A stretch of DNA of 64,000 bases from an uncultured Myxococcales bacterium (GCA_937949945.1 CALFEQ010000154.1:62001-126000), one strand, 5' to 3'. Shown: positions 1-8,647, numbered from the stretch's first letter. The notes: generated by a model from the sequence alone, not told the origin. Translations and numbers: made by a program.

Positions 1-1477
1 CCCCGAGCGTCGCCATCGCGTTCTGCGTCGCGCCGAAGAAGAGCGGACCGTTGATCTCGTAGATGATGACGCCCGGCGGCGGCGGCTTCACGTCGATGTC
101 GGCGATCGACTCGTACGTGAGCCGCGTCTCGGTGATGTCGGCCATGCGTCGCATGAAGAGGACCGCGGCCAACATGAACCCCACGGAGACCGCGACGACC
201 ATGTCGATCAGCACCGTGAGGAGGAAGCACGTCAGAAGCACGAGCACGTCGCTCCTCGGCGCCACGCGGAGCAGGTGGATGAAGTGCCGCAGCTCCGACA
301 TGTTCCAGGCGACGAGCAAGAGCAACGCCGCGAGCGACGCCATCGGCACGTACGCGACCAGCGGAGCGAGCAGCAGGATCGAGAGCAGCACGACGGCGGC
401 GTGGGTCACCGAGGCGATCGGCGAGCGCGCGCCCGCGCGTATGTTCGTCGCGGTGCGCGCGAGCGCGCCCGTCGCCGCGATGCCGCCGAAGATCGGCGCG
501 AGGATGTTGCCGATGCCGAGGCCGACGAGCTCGGCGTTCGGATCGTGCTTGGTCTTCGTCATGCCGTCGGCGATGACGGCGGACAGGAGCGACTCGATCG
601 CGCCGAGCATCGCGATCGCGAACGCCGGCCCCATGAGCTCCGTCAGCATGTCGAACGACGGCAGGCCGCTCCCCCACGGCAGCGAGGGGGACGGCACGAC
701 GCCGGGTATGCCGGCGACCTCCACGCCATCCACCGTCGTTCGGAAGCGCGTCCCGATGGTCGCGACCTCGAAGCCCGGGACGAAGCGCTGCAGGAGCGCG
801 ACGCCGGCCGAGACCGAGGCGATCGCGATGAGCGGCGCCGGAATGCGCTTGATGACGCGCGGGACGAGGAGGAGGAGCGCGAACGTGACCGCGGCGACGG
901 CGAGCTCGGAGAGGCGCGCGGTGCCGCGTGCGTTCCAGAGCGCGGCGATCTTGTCGACGTAGTGATCCGGCAGCGGCCCCGTCTGGAGGCCGAGGACGTC
1001 CTTGATCTGGAGCGTGGCGATGACCGTCGCGATCCCGGTCGTGAACCCCGTCGTGACGGGGTACGGGATGAAGCGGATGAGGTTGCCGAGTCGGAGGGCA
1101 CCCATCCCCACGAGGATGAGCCCGGCCATGAAGCCGGCGGTCATGAGGCCGCCGAGGCCGAACTTCGTCACGATGGGCGCGAGGACGACGATGAAGGCCG
1201 CCGTCGGCCCGCTCACCTGGAACCTGCATCCGCCGAGCAGCGCGATCGACGCGCCCGCGACGATCGCCGTGTAGAGCCCGTGCTGCGGCGGCGCCCCGAC
1301 GGCAATCGCGAGCGCCATCGAGAGCGGCAGCGCGACGACGCCGACCACGGCGCCGGCCATGAGGTCCGCGCGCAGGTCGGACGCCTTGTAGCCCTTGGCG
1401 AAGGTCTCGCGCAAAGCGGTCGCGATGGGAATGGACCGCAGCCAGCTCCCCATCGATCGCGACGCTTCGATCCCCAT
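1..1477 (-). CDS. SulP-family anion transporter, C-terminus cut by window edge
   Basis: Polytopic inner-membrane transporter of the SulP/SLC26 family, which carries sulfate, bicarbonate or dicarboxylates. Translation from base 1477 runs open off the left edge, giving about 492 residues. Seen: 'KASDLRADLMAGAVVGVVALP' region at the N-terminus, 'PVTTGFTTGIATVIATLQI', and the family signature 'DPNAELVGLGIGNILAPIFGG' region followed by 'ARTATNIRAGARSP'. The last visible residues (IYEINGPLFFGATQNAM) are the start of a cytoplasmic STAS domain, the rest of which lies outside. The substrate cannot be told. It starts 16 bases after the stop of the pseudo-receiver gene, so the two probably form an operon. 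A second in-frame ATG is at 1453; neither has a good ribosome site. Confidence 0.9.
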   Translation of the reverse strand, partial: MGIEASRSMGSWLRSIPIATALRETFAKGYKASDLRADLMAGAVVGVVALPLSMALAIAVGAPPQHGLYTAIVAGASIALLGGCRFQVSGPTAAFIVVLAPIVTKFGLGGLMTAGFMAGLILVGMGALRLGNLIRFIPYPVTTGFTTGIATVIATLQIKDVLGLQTGPLPDHYVDKIAALWNARGTARLSELAVAAVTFALLLLVPRVIKRIPAPLIAIASVSAGVALLQRFVPGFEVATIGTRFRTTVDGVEVAGIPGVVPSPSLPWGSGLPSFDMLTELMGPAFAIAMLGAIESLLSAVIADGMTKTKHDPNAELVGLGIGNILAPIFGGIAATGALARTATNIRAGARSPIASVTHAAVVLLSILLLAPLVAYVPMASLAALLLLVAWNMSELRHFIHLLRVAPRSDVLVLLTCFLLTVLIDMVVAVSVGFMLAAVLFMRRMADITETRLTYESIADIDVKPPPPGVIIYEINGPLFFGATQNAMATLG

Positions 1478-1493
1478 CGATTTTGGAGTGCCG

Positions 1494-1910
1494 TCAGCGC
1501 TCAAGCGAACCCTCCGTGTCTCTCCAGCCCTCATCGTCCAGGTGCGCGCGGATCGCGTCGAGAATCGACCACCCCCACGCGGGACGCGGCACGATCACCA
1601 CGCTCTCCGGCGCCGTGAGACTCTCGAAACGCTGCGGCTGGGACGTGACGAGAACGGGCAACGCCTTCGGTCTCGTCTCGGCGAGCTCGGCGATCGTAGC
1701 GATCACGGTCTCCCAACGGAAGTCGTCGGGGAAGAAGACGAAGGCCGACGTCGAGGCCGGCGCGAGCCGCACGCAATCGAGAAGGTCTCGGGTGCAGCGC
1801 GCGGTCACGCCCGCGGCGCTCAGATACGCCTGAAGACCATCGAGCGTCTCGGGATTGTTCGAGACGATCGCGACCTCCAAGCCCTCCTTCCGCGGTGCGC
1901 TCGCACGCAT
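1494..1910 (-). CDS. Receiver-like (pseudo-receiver) protein upstream of SulP
   Basis: Small protein of about 138 residues with the shape of a CheY receiver: a first strand 'LEVAIVSNNPETLDGLQAYL', a central strand ending in 'FVFFPDDF', and later strands 'PVLVTSQP' and 'VVIVPRP'. The usual acidic pair after strand 1 is replaced by Asn-Asn and the conserved Lys near the end is Arg or Pro, so phosphorylation in the normal way is doubtful. It could sense by binding or protein contact. The start is uncertain: ATG at 1925, ATG at 1910, or TTG at 1880 just after an AAGGAGG. A sigma-54-like promoter at 1926-1942 argues against 1925. Probably co-transcribed with the SulP gene. Confidence 0.7.
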   Translation of the reverse strand: MRASAPRKEGLEVAIVSNNPETLDGLQAYLSAAGVTARCTRDLLDCVRLAPASTSAFVFFPDDFRWETVIATIAELAETRPKALPVLVTSQPQRFESLTAPESVVIVPRPAWGWSILDAIRAHLDDEGWRDTEGSLER

Positions 1911-1925
1911 GAGCGGGGGCCGCAA

Positions 1926-1942
1926 AGCAACCGGAATGCCAA
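1926..1942 (-). promoter_or_regulatory. Sigma-54 (-24/-12) promoter of the pseudo-receiver/SulP operon
   Basis: On the minus strand the sequence reads TTGGCATTCCGGTTGCT, which carries the GG and GC doublets at exactly ten bases spacing and matches the consensus TTGGCA...TTGCT. Transcription would start near base 1915, just before the ATG at 1910. The next gene upstream (2097-3110) encodes a sigma-54 activator, its likely partner. Confidence 0.6.
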
Positions 1943-2096
1943 CCGGTGAATCTCACGTACTTTCGCGGCGGATCGCGCTCCTTTGCGAGGAAAAAGTCAA
2001 GACGAGGCCCGCTCCCCGCGAGAAACGTCAAGTTGTCATAGCGAAATGCGGATCTTCGGCCGCGAACCGCAAGCCCTGTCCCCCATCTCGCCGTCG

Positions 2097-3110
2097 TCAG
2101 TGACGCGTCGGCGTCCCCATCCGCGCCGCGAACCGCTGCATCGTGCGCAAGCTCACGCCGAGCCGTCGCGCCGCGCGCGAGCGGTTCCCTCCTTCCAGAT
2201 CGAGCGCGGCCTGAAGAATCGTCTTCACCGTCTCGTCGAGAGGTCGGTCGAGCCGTACCTCGATCGTCTCGCTCGCCTTCGTCTCGATCGGAGGCTCCGT
2301 GACGACCGGCGCGGCGACACGGAGCGCCTCCGGCAGGTCGACGACGCGTACGGCCTTTCCTTCTCGGAGCAGACACACGAGCTCGACGACGTTCCGCAGC
2401 TCGCGGACGTTGCCGGGCCACGAGTACGAACGGAGCGCGGCGATCGCGGCGCGCGTATAGCGAGGCGGCTTCGTCCCGTGCCTGGCCGAGAGCTGCGCGG
2501 TGAACTGCTGGACGAGCGGCACGATGTCCGGGACGCGCTCACGCAGCGGGGGGATGCGCATCGTGATCCCCTGAAGGCGATAGAACAGGTCCGCACGGAA
2601 GCGGCCGGCACGCACCTCCTCCTCGAGCGGCCGGAGCGTGGCGCACACGATGCGGGCGTCCACGCTGATCTTGCTCGTCCCGCCGACACGCATGAACTTG
2701 CGGTTCTCGAGGAAGCGGAGGAGCTTGGCCTGCACGCCGAGCGGCATCTCCCCGATCTCGTCGAAAAAGAGCGTTCCGCCGGCGGCGATCTCGATCTTGC
2801 CGCGGGCCCGGTCGGCGGCGCCGGTGAACGCGCCCTTCTCGTGACCGAAGAGCTCGCTCTCGAAGAGGGCCTCCGGGATCGCCGCGCAGTTGATCGGCAC
2901 GAACGGTCCGGTGCGGCGGTGCGAGAGCTCGTGCACGCGCCGCGCGAGGATCTCCTTGCCCGTGCCGCTCTCGCCGATCAGACAGATCCCCACCTCCTTC
3001 GGCGCGACGGCACGGAGGACACGGTCGAGCGCCCGCATCGGAGCGGAGCGCATGACCGGCTCGAAGACGACGTCGGGCGAACGCTTCTGTCGAGGCACGC
3101 GCGAGAACAT
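2097..3110 (-). CDS. Stand-alone sigma-54 transcriptional activator (AAA+ / Fis)
   Basis: Bacterial enhancer-binding protein of 337 residues that would remodel sigma-54 RNA polymerase. Domains: AAA+ core from about residue 15 with Walker A GESGTGKE (46-53), the sigma-54 contact loop GAFTGA (93-98) and Walker B LFFDE (114-118), then a Fis-type helix-turn-helix at the C-terminus (NRSRAARRLGVSLRTMQRF). There is no N-terminal receiver, GAF or FHA domain, so control must come from partners or expression level. The usual sensor I 'AATNRDL' reads 'CATLRPL' here, losing the conserved Asn. It lies 45 bases downstream of the hydrolase gene on the same strand and faces the sigma-54 promoter at 1926-1942. 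Confidence 0.93.
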   Translation of the reverse strand: MFSRVPRQKRSPDVVFEPVMRSAPMRALDRVLRAVAPKEVGICLIGESGTGKEILARRVHELSHRRTGPFVPINCAAIPEALFESELFGHEKGAFTGAADRARGKIEIAAGGTLFFDEIGEMPLGVQAKLLRFLENRKFMRVGGTSKISVDARIVCATLRPLEEEVRAGRFRADLFYRLQGITMRIPPLRERVPDIVPLVQQFTAQLSARHGTKPPRYTRAAIAALRSYSWPGNVRELRNVVELVCLLREGKAVRVVDLPEALRVAAPVVTEPPIETKASETIEVRLDRPLDETVKTILQAALDLEGGNRSRAARRLGVSLRTMQRFAARMGTPTRH

Positions 3111-3155
3111 AGTCGTTCCACGCGCGTGGAGCGAGCGATGCGGAGGGGATTCGGA

Positions 3156-3977
3156 TCAGACGGTCGCGACCTTGCGCTTGCTGCGGAGGAACGCGAGCGC
3201 GCCCGCGAAGTGCGCCTCCGACAGGTCGTGGCCGACCTGCTGCACGCTGACCATCCTCGGGATGCCCGCGGCCGAGAGCGACTTGGCGAACGCGCGCGAG
3301 TGCTTCTCCGTCGTGGAGTCCTTCGCGCAGACGCCGACGTAGACCGGCGCGAAGCGCACGACCGGTTCCTTCTCGATCTTGTGCGACTGGCCGCCGGCGA
3401 ACGTGGCGTAGCCGTCGACGTCGAGACGGCCGCGCATCGCGAGCGAGCTCGCGAAGTACGCGCCGCTCGAGAACCCGAAGACGAAGACCTCCTCGAACGC
3501 CTGGCGCTCGCGCTCCTCGAGGATGTTCTTCGCTGCCGTCCACTGATCGATGAGCGCCTGCTCGGTGCGCGCCTGCGCCTCCGCCGTGCCCGGCCAGGCG
3601 TAGACGGTGCCGGAGGCCGGCGCCTTCGGGAACAGGATCTCGATATTGTGGTGCTTGGCGAGGCGCTGGAGCATGCGCTGGTGGTTCCACGACCAGTTCG
3701 TGTCCTTGCCGATCACGCCGTGGAGCCAGATGACGAGCGTCTTGCGCGGCCCCTTCGTGCGGCCGTCGATGTAGCAGACGTCGCTCGGCAGCGTCTCGAA
3801 GCCCTCCCCGCACCAGCCGCTGGCCGTCTCCTGGGTCGCCCGCTCCGGGTGCCCGACCGTGGAGGTGCGAGCGTATGCCGAGCTCGGAGCGGCAGAGAGC
3901 GCGGAGAACACGAGAGCCCCGAGACAGACACCGAGAGCGGCGACACGATGGCGGCGCGACATGGCGCGGCCGCCCAT
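3156..3977 (-). CDS. Secreted alpha/beta hydrolase (esterase-like)
   Basis: Protein of 273 residues with an N-terminal signal peptide (hydrophobic run around residues 12-34 ending in Ala-Tyr-Ala), so it acts outside the inner membrane. The body has the alpha/beta hydrolase plan: 'TLVIWLHGVIG' oxyanion strand, nucleophile elbow GFSSG, and a C-terminal 'GHDLS' supplying the His. It resembles the carboxylesterase/phospholipase and dienelactone-hydrolase groups; the substrate is unknown. Start may be 3977 or the ATG at 3962. The sigma-54 activator gene follows 45 bases downstream on the same strand, so they may be co-transcribed. Confidence 0.82.
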   Translation of the reverse strand: MGGRAMSRRHRVAALGVCLGALVFSALSAAPSSAYARTSTVGHPERATQETASGWCGEGFETLPSDVCYIDGRTKGPRKTLVIWLHGVIGKDTNWSWNHQRMLQRLAKHHNIEILFPKAPASGTVYAWPGTAEAQARTEQALIDQWTAAKNILEERERQAFEEVFVFGFSSGAYFASSLAMRGRLDVDGYATFAGGQSHKIEKEPVVRFAPVYVGVCAKDSTTEKHSRAFAKSLSAAGIPRMVSVQQVGHDLSEAHFAGALAFLRSKRKVATV

Positions 3978-4208
3978 TCACGAGGGATGCCGAAGCCGAG
4001 CTCCTGCGATTTCATCGAGTTCCGCGACGGGCCCGCCGAGCAGAGTCCTCCAGATCGCGGAGCGGAGTCCTCTCCGATGTCTCGAGTCCTCGTGGGAGGA
4101 CCGGAGCAGAGCCGCGCCGCGGACGCCTCGTGCTCACCTCGGCCGACGGGCGCGGCGTCTTCGCCCTCCGGGCGGTGGAGTGACCGGGCGGCACACAATC
4201 TCGGTCGG

Positions 4209-4249
4209 GATACTCTCGCCGCCCCGGCGCAGGCGAGCGATACTCTCGC
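4209..4249 (+). repeat. 11-base direct repeat upstream of radical SAM gene
   Basis: The sequence GATACTCTCGC occurs at 4209-4219 and again at 4239-4249, thirty bases apart, the second copy ending three bases before the GTG start of the radical SAM gene. It could be a regulator site or promoter element; it could also be chance. Confidence 0.4.
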
Positions 4250-4252
4250 GCC

Positions 4253-5611
4253 GTGCACGTCCACCTGATCGCGCCCTCGAACGAGGACTCGACGTACATC
4301 AAGCCGCTCTGGGTCGCCACGCTCGCCGCGCACACGCCGGAGGACGTCGAGCTCACCTTCCGCGACGACGGGCTCGATCCGATCGACCTCGATCGTGAGA
4401 ACGACGCGCCCGATCTGGTCGGCATCAGCGTCAACTCGAAGACCGCCGCTCGCGCCTACGCCATCGCCGACGCGTACCGGAAGCGCGGGAGCAAGGTCGT
4501 GCTCGGCGGCATCCACGTCACGGCGCTGCCCCACGAGGGGCTCCGACACGCGGACGCCGTCGTCGCGGGCGAGGCCGAGTGGATCTGGGAGAAGGTCATC
4601 GAGGATGCGAAGGTCGGCAAGCTCGGGCGCCAGACCTCGCTCACGTCCCGCGGCATCTACAAGCACGCGGAGTGGCCCTCGCTCGAAGGGCTCCCGCGCC
4701 CGCGACGCCACCTCACACGCTCGCTCAAATACGTCCCATTCGACGTCGTGCAGACGACGCGAGGGTGTCCCTTCCCTTGCGAGTTCTGCAGCGTCTCGAC
4801 CTACAACGGGACCTCGTTCCGCTTCCGTCCCGTCCGCGAGGTGATCGCCGAGCTCGAGGGGGTCGGGCCGCGCGTCCTCTTCGGCGACGACAACGTGATG
4901 ATCCACCAGCGGTACAGCCGCGAGCTCTTCGAGGCGATGGTGCCGCTTCGCAAGCACTGGGTCGCGCAGTCGTCGCTCGCGGCGCTCCATCGCGTGGAGA
5001 ACATCGAGGTGATGGCGCGCGCCGGATGCAAGGCGCTGTTCATCGGCTTCGAGTCGGTCGACGTGGAGACCGTCCGCCACGCGGGCAAGAAGCAGAACAA
5101 GCCGTCGCGGTATCGCGAGATCGTCCGCATGCTCTCCGACCACGGCATCGCCGTCTGGGGCAGCTTCGTCTTCGGCCTCGACGACGACACGAAGGACGCC
5201 TTCGATCGCACGGTGGAGTTCTGCATCGAGGCGAAGATCACGATGGCCCTCTTCGCCTTGCTCACGCCCTATCCCGGGACCCGCCTGTACAAACGCCTCA
5301 AAGAAGAAGGGCGCCTCTTGCGCGACGAGTGGTGGCTCTCGCAGGACCACGACGCCGGCGCCCCGTTCTACGAGCCGAAGAACCTCACGCGCGAGGAGCT
5401 GCGCGCTGGATGGGTCAGGGCTTGGCGCTCGATGTACTCGTACCGCTCGATCCTCGCGCGCTACGACTTCGGCCTCGATCACTCCTGGATCCAGAACGTC
5501 GCCTACTGGCCGCTCAACCTCCTGATGCACGAGCTCGCCGAGCGGAAGATCGCGAAAGGGGATCGGACCTTCCGAAAACACCGGGCTCTCGAGCTGCCGT
5601 TCGGGCTCTGA
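4253..5611 (+). CDS. B12-binding-domain radical SAM protein
   Basis: Cytoplasmic 452-residue enzyme with an N-terminal cobalamin-binding-like domain (about 1-140; 'KVVLGGIHVTALPHE') and a radical SAM barrel whose cluster motif is 'RGCPFPCEFC', the CxxxCxxC that holds the 4Fe-4S cluster cleaving SAM. Later 'LFIGFESVD' and 'TPYPGTRLYKRL' are typical of the class that includes BchE, hopanoid and methylthio-transfer enzymes. The reaction cannot be deduced: no pathway genes adjoin it. Start is GTG (reads GTG CAC GTC CAC). The C-terminal 80 residues form an aromatic-rich helical extension. Transcribed alone and converges on the kinase gene. Confidence 0.9.
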   Translation: MHVHLIAPSNEDSTYIKPLWVATLAAHTPEDVELTFRDDGLDPIDLDRENDAPDLVGISVNSKTAARAYAIADAYRKRGSKVVLGGIHVTALPHEGLRHADAVVAGEAEWIWEKVIEDAKVGKLGRQTSLTSRGIYKHAEWPSLEGLPRPRRHLTRSLKYVPFDVVQTTRGCPFPCEFCSVSTYNGTSFRFRPVREVIAELEGVGPRVLFGDDNVMIHQRYSRELFEAMVPLRKHWVAQSSLAALHRVENIEVMARAGCKALFIGFESVDVETVRHAGKKQNKPSRYREIVRMLSDHGIAVWGSFVFGLDDDTKDAFDRTVEFCIEAKITMALFALLTPYPGTRLYKRLKEEGRLLRDEWWLSQDHDAGAPFYEPKNLTREELRAGWVRAWRSMYSYRSILARYDFGLDHSWIQNVAYWPLNLLMHELAERKIAKGDRTFRKHRALELPFGL

Positions 5612-5662
5612 GGCGTCGAGCACGAGCACGCCCCGCCTCGGCACGAGCGCGTACGGCCGGCC

Positions 5663-7264
5663 CTACGGCAGGTCCTCGGGCGAGTACGTGATCGCGCAGA
5701 TGTTGCGGACGAAGTCGACGAAGCCCGCCCAGTCGCTCGACTTCGAGAGGAACGCGTCCGCCCCGCCCATCTTGGCGCGCTCGGCGAGCTGCGGCTTCGG
5801 CAGGTCCGACACGAATACGACCGGAACGGTGGCCTTGAACTTCGCCTTCACGCGGCGGCACAGCTCGTCACCGCTGACGCCCGGCATCTGGACGTCCATG
5901 AGGACGAGGTGCGGCTTCCAACCCTCGAGGAGGTCGTCGAACTCGCGTGGCGAGGTCGTGGCGCGGACGGAGAACCCAGCCTTCGTGAGCAGCTGCGAGT
6001 GGACGCCGAGCACGAACTCGCTGTCGTCGATCATGAGGATGCGGAGCCTGCGATCCTCCGCAACGGCCGGCGCCGGCGCTTGCGGGCTCTCGAGCGTCCT
6101 CGCAGCGGTGCTGGTCGCGGGCTTCGCGCGCGTCGGGAGCACGATGTCGATCGGCTCGCCCGACGGCGGCGCGGGAATCGTCGCGCCGAACGCCTCCGGG
6201 CTCGACACCGGCCCGCGCGAGCTCGGCGTGGTCGAGATCACGGCCTGCAGATGGGCCGCGTCCTTCGTCACGACGCCGTCGGTGCGATACGCCTCCGAGT
6301 CCAGCGCCTGGAGAGCGGTCTCGAGCGTCTCGAAGCGACGCGGCCCCCGCGGAGGCGCGGCCTTCGCGAGCGCCCGATCGATGCGCGCGAGCGCGCCCGT
6401 CCATGCTCCCGTGCCGTGCGGCGCGAGGGCGTGCGCGAGCTCGCTCGCCGACCGCCAACGCGCGTCCGGCTCGCGCTCGAGGCAGCGCCCCACGATCTTC
6501 GACAGCTCGCGGGAGATCCCCGGCCTCTTCTCGTGGAGCGGGACGGGATCGCGCTGGAGGATCCCGGTGACGATGTCCGAGAGCGTCCCGTCGAACGGAG
6601 GCTCGCCGGACATCAGCTCGTAGAGGACGACTCCGAGCGACCACAGGTCCGTCCGCGGATCGAGCGTCCCCTTCCGGAGCTGCTCCGGGGACATGTACCG
6701 CGGCGAGCCGACGACCCGGTCCTTCTCGTCATCCATGAAGTCGACCGACATCGCCACGCCGAAGTCGAGCAGCTTGATGATCCGCCGGCCGTCGGGCATG
6801 TCGGCGAGGAAGAGGTTCGCCGGCTTCAAGTCGCGGTGGATCACGTGCGTCGCGTGCGCGTGCGCGAGCGCCTCGAGGGCCTGGAGGGCGAAGTCGACGA
6901 CCTCCGCAGGAGGGAGCGGCCCCCTCTGGGCGAGGACCTTCTCGAGGTCGCTCCCGTCGAGGTACTCCATGACGAGATACGGCGCGCCGTTCGGCAGCAT
7001 CCCCGCGTCCATCACGCGGACGACGTGCTCGCAGGCGATGCGCGCGATCGCGGACGCCTCGCTCGAGAAGCGGTCGAGCGCCTCCGTCGACGAGAGGGCT
7101 CCCGGGAGCAGCGCCTTCACGGCGACGCGCTGCCGGAGGATGACGTGCTCCGCCTCGTACACGATGCCCATCCCGCCTTCCCCCGCCACGGCGTCGATCC
7201 GATACTTGCCTGCGATCACGTCGCCGACGATCGGATGGCCTTCCACGGGCTTTGGATCGGGCAT
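5663..7264 (-). CDS. Ser/Thr protein kinase fused to a response-regulator receiver
   Basis: Cytoplasmic 533-residue protein. The kinase (about 20-285) has the glycine loop GEGGMG, the ATP lysine in VAVK (50), the catalytic HRDLKPAN (143-150) and DFG (167-169), so it should be active. A low-complexity Pro/Ala linker (about 360-410) leads to a CheY-type receiver starting 'LRILMIDDSEF' with phospho-acceptor in 'LVLMDVQMPG'. Kinase and receiver in one chain are common in myxobacteria and link Hanks-type to two-component signalling. Start at ATG 7264 is chosen because CTGGAGGGCG precedes it; the frame stays open upstream to 7390 without coding character. No transmembrane segment was seen. Confidence 0.93.
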   Translation of the reverse strand: MPDPKPVEGHPIVGDVIAGKYRIDAVAGEGGMGIVYEAEHVILRQRVAVKALLPGALSSTEALDRFSSEASAIARIACEHVVRVMDAGMLPNGAPYLVMEYLDGSDLEKVLAQRGPLPPAEVVDFALQALEALAHAHATHVIHRDLKPANLFLADMPDGRRIIKLLDFGVAMSVDFMDDEKDRVVGSPRYMSPEQLRKGTLDPRTDLWSLGVVLYELMSGEPPFDGTLSDIVTGILQRDPVPLHEKRPGISRELSKIVGRCLEREPDARWRSASELAHALAPHGTGAWTGALARIDRALAKAAPPRGPRRFETLETALQALDSEAYRTDGVVTKDAAHLQAVISTTPSSRGPVSSPEAFGATIPAPPSGEPIDIVLPTRAKPATSTAARTLESPQAPAPAVAEDRRLRILMIDDSEFVLGVHSQLLTKAGFSVRATTSPREFDDLLEGWKPHLVLMDVQMPGVSGDELCRRVKAKFKATVPVVFVSDLPKPQLAERAKMGGADAFLSKSSDWAGFVDFVRNICAITYSPEDLP

Positions 7265-7678
7265 CGCCCTCCAGGATAAAGCGTCCCTCGCGCGTTTGGC
7301 ATCTCCATTGCCGTTCGCTCGCGGCCGAGCCTCCGGACCTTCGCTCGATACGCGCCGATCCGCGGGCGGAGAGGTGGATCGGTCGTGCACGCCCCACCCC
7401 CGCGTTCCCGCCGAAATCGCGCATCCGTTGCGTCCGGCGGACGGGCGGTGGGGCGGCGCGCGGCCTGGACGATCCCCTCACCGCTGAGTGCCCCGAAGCG
7501 CGGATCCGTCGTGCCTCGGTCGCCAGCGATCCTGGATCGAACGGCGATTCTCCCAACGATCACGCGGGCCGGCCGTCGTAGCTCGATCGGCGGCGAAATC
7601 TTTTCGGGCAGCGTCGGCGCGCGTTTTCCACTTCATCGAACGACGCGCACGGGCACGTGCGCTGCAGTCTCGGCGCGC
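7265..7678. other. Divergent intergenic region (414 bases)
   Basis: Lies between the minus-strand kinase and the plus-strand exported CXXCH protein. No convincing gene. The one notable item is a sigma-54-like element at 7296-7312. The plus-strand frame is open from 7385, but its residues are Arg/Ser/Ala-rich and not protein-like. Confidence 0.6.
7296..7312 (+). promoter_or_regulatory. Possible sigma-54 promoter
   Basis: Reads TTGGCATCTCCATTGCC on the plus strand: GG and GC doublets ten bases apart with good flanks. A start near 7323 would leave a 5' leader of about 355 bases before the gene at 7679. The opposite strand also has GG-N10-GC but with weaker flanks, so the direction is not certain. 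Confidence 0.35.
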
Positions 7679-8647
7679 ATGCGGAGCGTACCGAAGAGCC
7701 TCCTTCCCATCGCGGGGATCGTGGCCGTGACGATCGCCGTCCTGTCTCCGAGCCGGGCGACGGCGGACGCGAACGACGAAGACGCGGCCGATCGCGTCGC
7801 GCGCTGCGCGAACCGGCTCTCCATCGCGATGGTCGGCGAGACGGCTTCGCCCGATCTCCTCGCCTCGCGCGCCCCTCAGACCGCGACCGACGCCTTTCTG
7901 CGGGACCCGCGCTTCATCGAGCGCTTCTCCCGGTTCATCAACTCGCAGTTCAACATGACCCCGGGCATGACCCCGGCCGAGGACGCCACCTACTACCTCG
8001 CCAAGTACGTGCTCGAGAACGACAAGCCGTGGACCGAGATGTTCCTCGGCCCGTACGACATCGTGCCGTCGAACCCGCAGCAGCCGGCGTCCGAAGCCGT
8101 CGTGCGGCCCGACCCGAACGGCCTCGGCTACTTCCGGAGCCGAGCGTGGATGGTGCGCTACGCGGGCAACGAGCCCGAGGGAATGCGCATCGTGGCGGCC
8201 TACCGGATCATGTGGAACACGATCGGGCTCACGCTCACGGCGACGACGAACGCGCCCGATGCGGACGTCTCGGCCGCGGGACGGCAGGCCACCCAGTGCC
8301 GCGGCTGCCACCTCGAGTCCTGGTTCGCGCTCGACAAGGTCGCCGAGGTGCTCGGCAAACGGCGCGGGCCCGACGACGACATCCAGTTCGATCCGCCCAC
8401 CGGCGGCCCGAAGCAGATCCTCGGCGGGATCTCGGTCTCGAACGACAAGGAGCTCGTCGAGGCGCTCGTGAGCAACGAGGCGTTCGACGTGAACGCCTGC
8501 CGCCTCGCGTACAAGTACCTGTACGGGCGTACCGAATACAGCTGCGAAGGCCCCGCCTTCGACCGCTGCGTCGCCGCGTTCAAGAAGGACAAGCGGATCC
8601 AGTCCGCGATCGCGGCGGTCGCGAAGGACCCCACGTTCTGCGAGTGA
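7679..8647 (+). CDS. Exported hypothetical protein with one CXXCH motif
   Basis: Protein of 322 residues with a signal peptide (MRSVPKSLLPIAGIVAV..., cleavage near the Ala-Thr-Ala at about 29-31). One 'CRGCH' motif at about residue 210 could bind a c-type heme. The rest ('FIERFSRFINSQFN', 'DVNACRLAYKYLYGR') resembles the cytochrome-like proteins that accompany DUF1501/DUF1552 secreted proteins, but no named family was recognised. It heads a three-gene plus-strand group with a lipoprotein 11 bases downstream and a Tat-exported protein after that. Start chosen at ATG 7679 because the signal peptide begins there. Confidence 0.8.
   Translation: MRSVPKSLLPIAGIVAVTIAVLSPSRATADANDEDAADRVARCANRLSIAMVGETASPDLLASRAPQTATDAFLRDPRFIERFSRFINSQFNMTPGMTPAEDATYYLAKYVLENDKPWTEMFLGPYDIVPSNPQQPASEAVVRPDPNGLGYFRSRAWMVRYAGNEPEGMRIVAAYRIMWNTIGLTLTATTNAPDADVSAAGRQATQCRGCHLESWFALDKVAEVLGKRRGPDDDIQFDPPTGGPKQILGGISVSNDKELVEALVSNEAFDVNACRLAYKYLYGRTEYSCEGPAFDRCVAAFKKDKRIQSAIAAVAKDPTFCE

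Noticed and set aside
275..1618. Long plus-strand open frames over the first 1.5 kb
   Set aside because: Arg/Asp/Glu-rich translations typical of the antisense of a GC-rich gene; the minus strand carries a clear SulP transporter.
3875..4183. Small gene ending in GRLVLTSADGRGVFALRAVE before the radical SAM gene
   Set aside because: The end looks protein-like, but the upstream part is Arg-rich, overlaps the hydrolase start and has no ribosome site.
1983..4268. Plus-strand frame of 761 residues
   Set aside because: Antisense to the sigma-54 activator and hydrolase, which have clear motifs; composition is Arg/Asp/Leu-rich noise.
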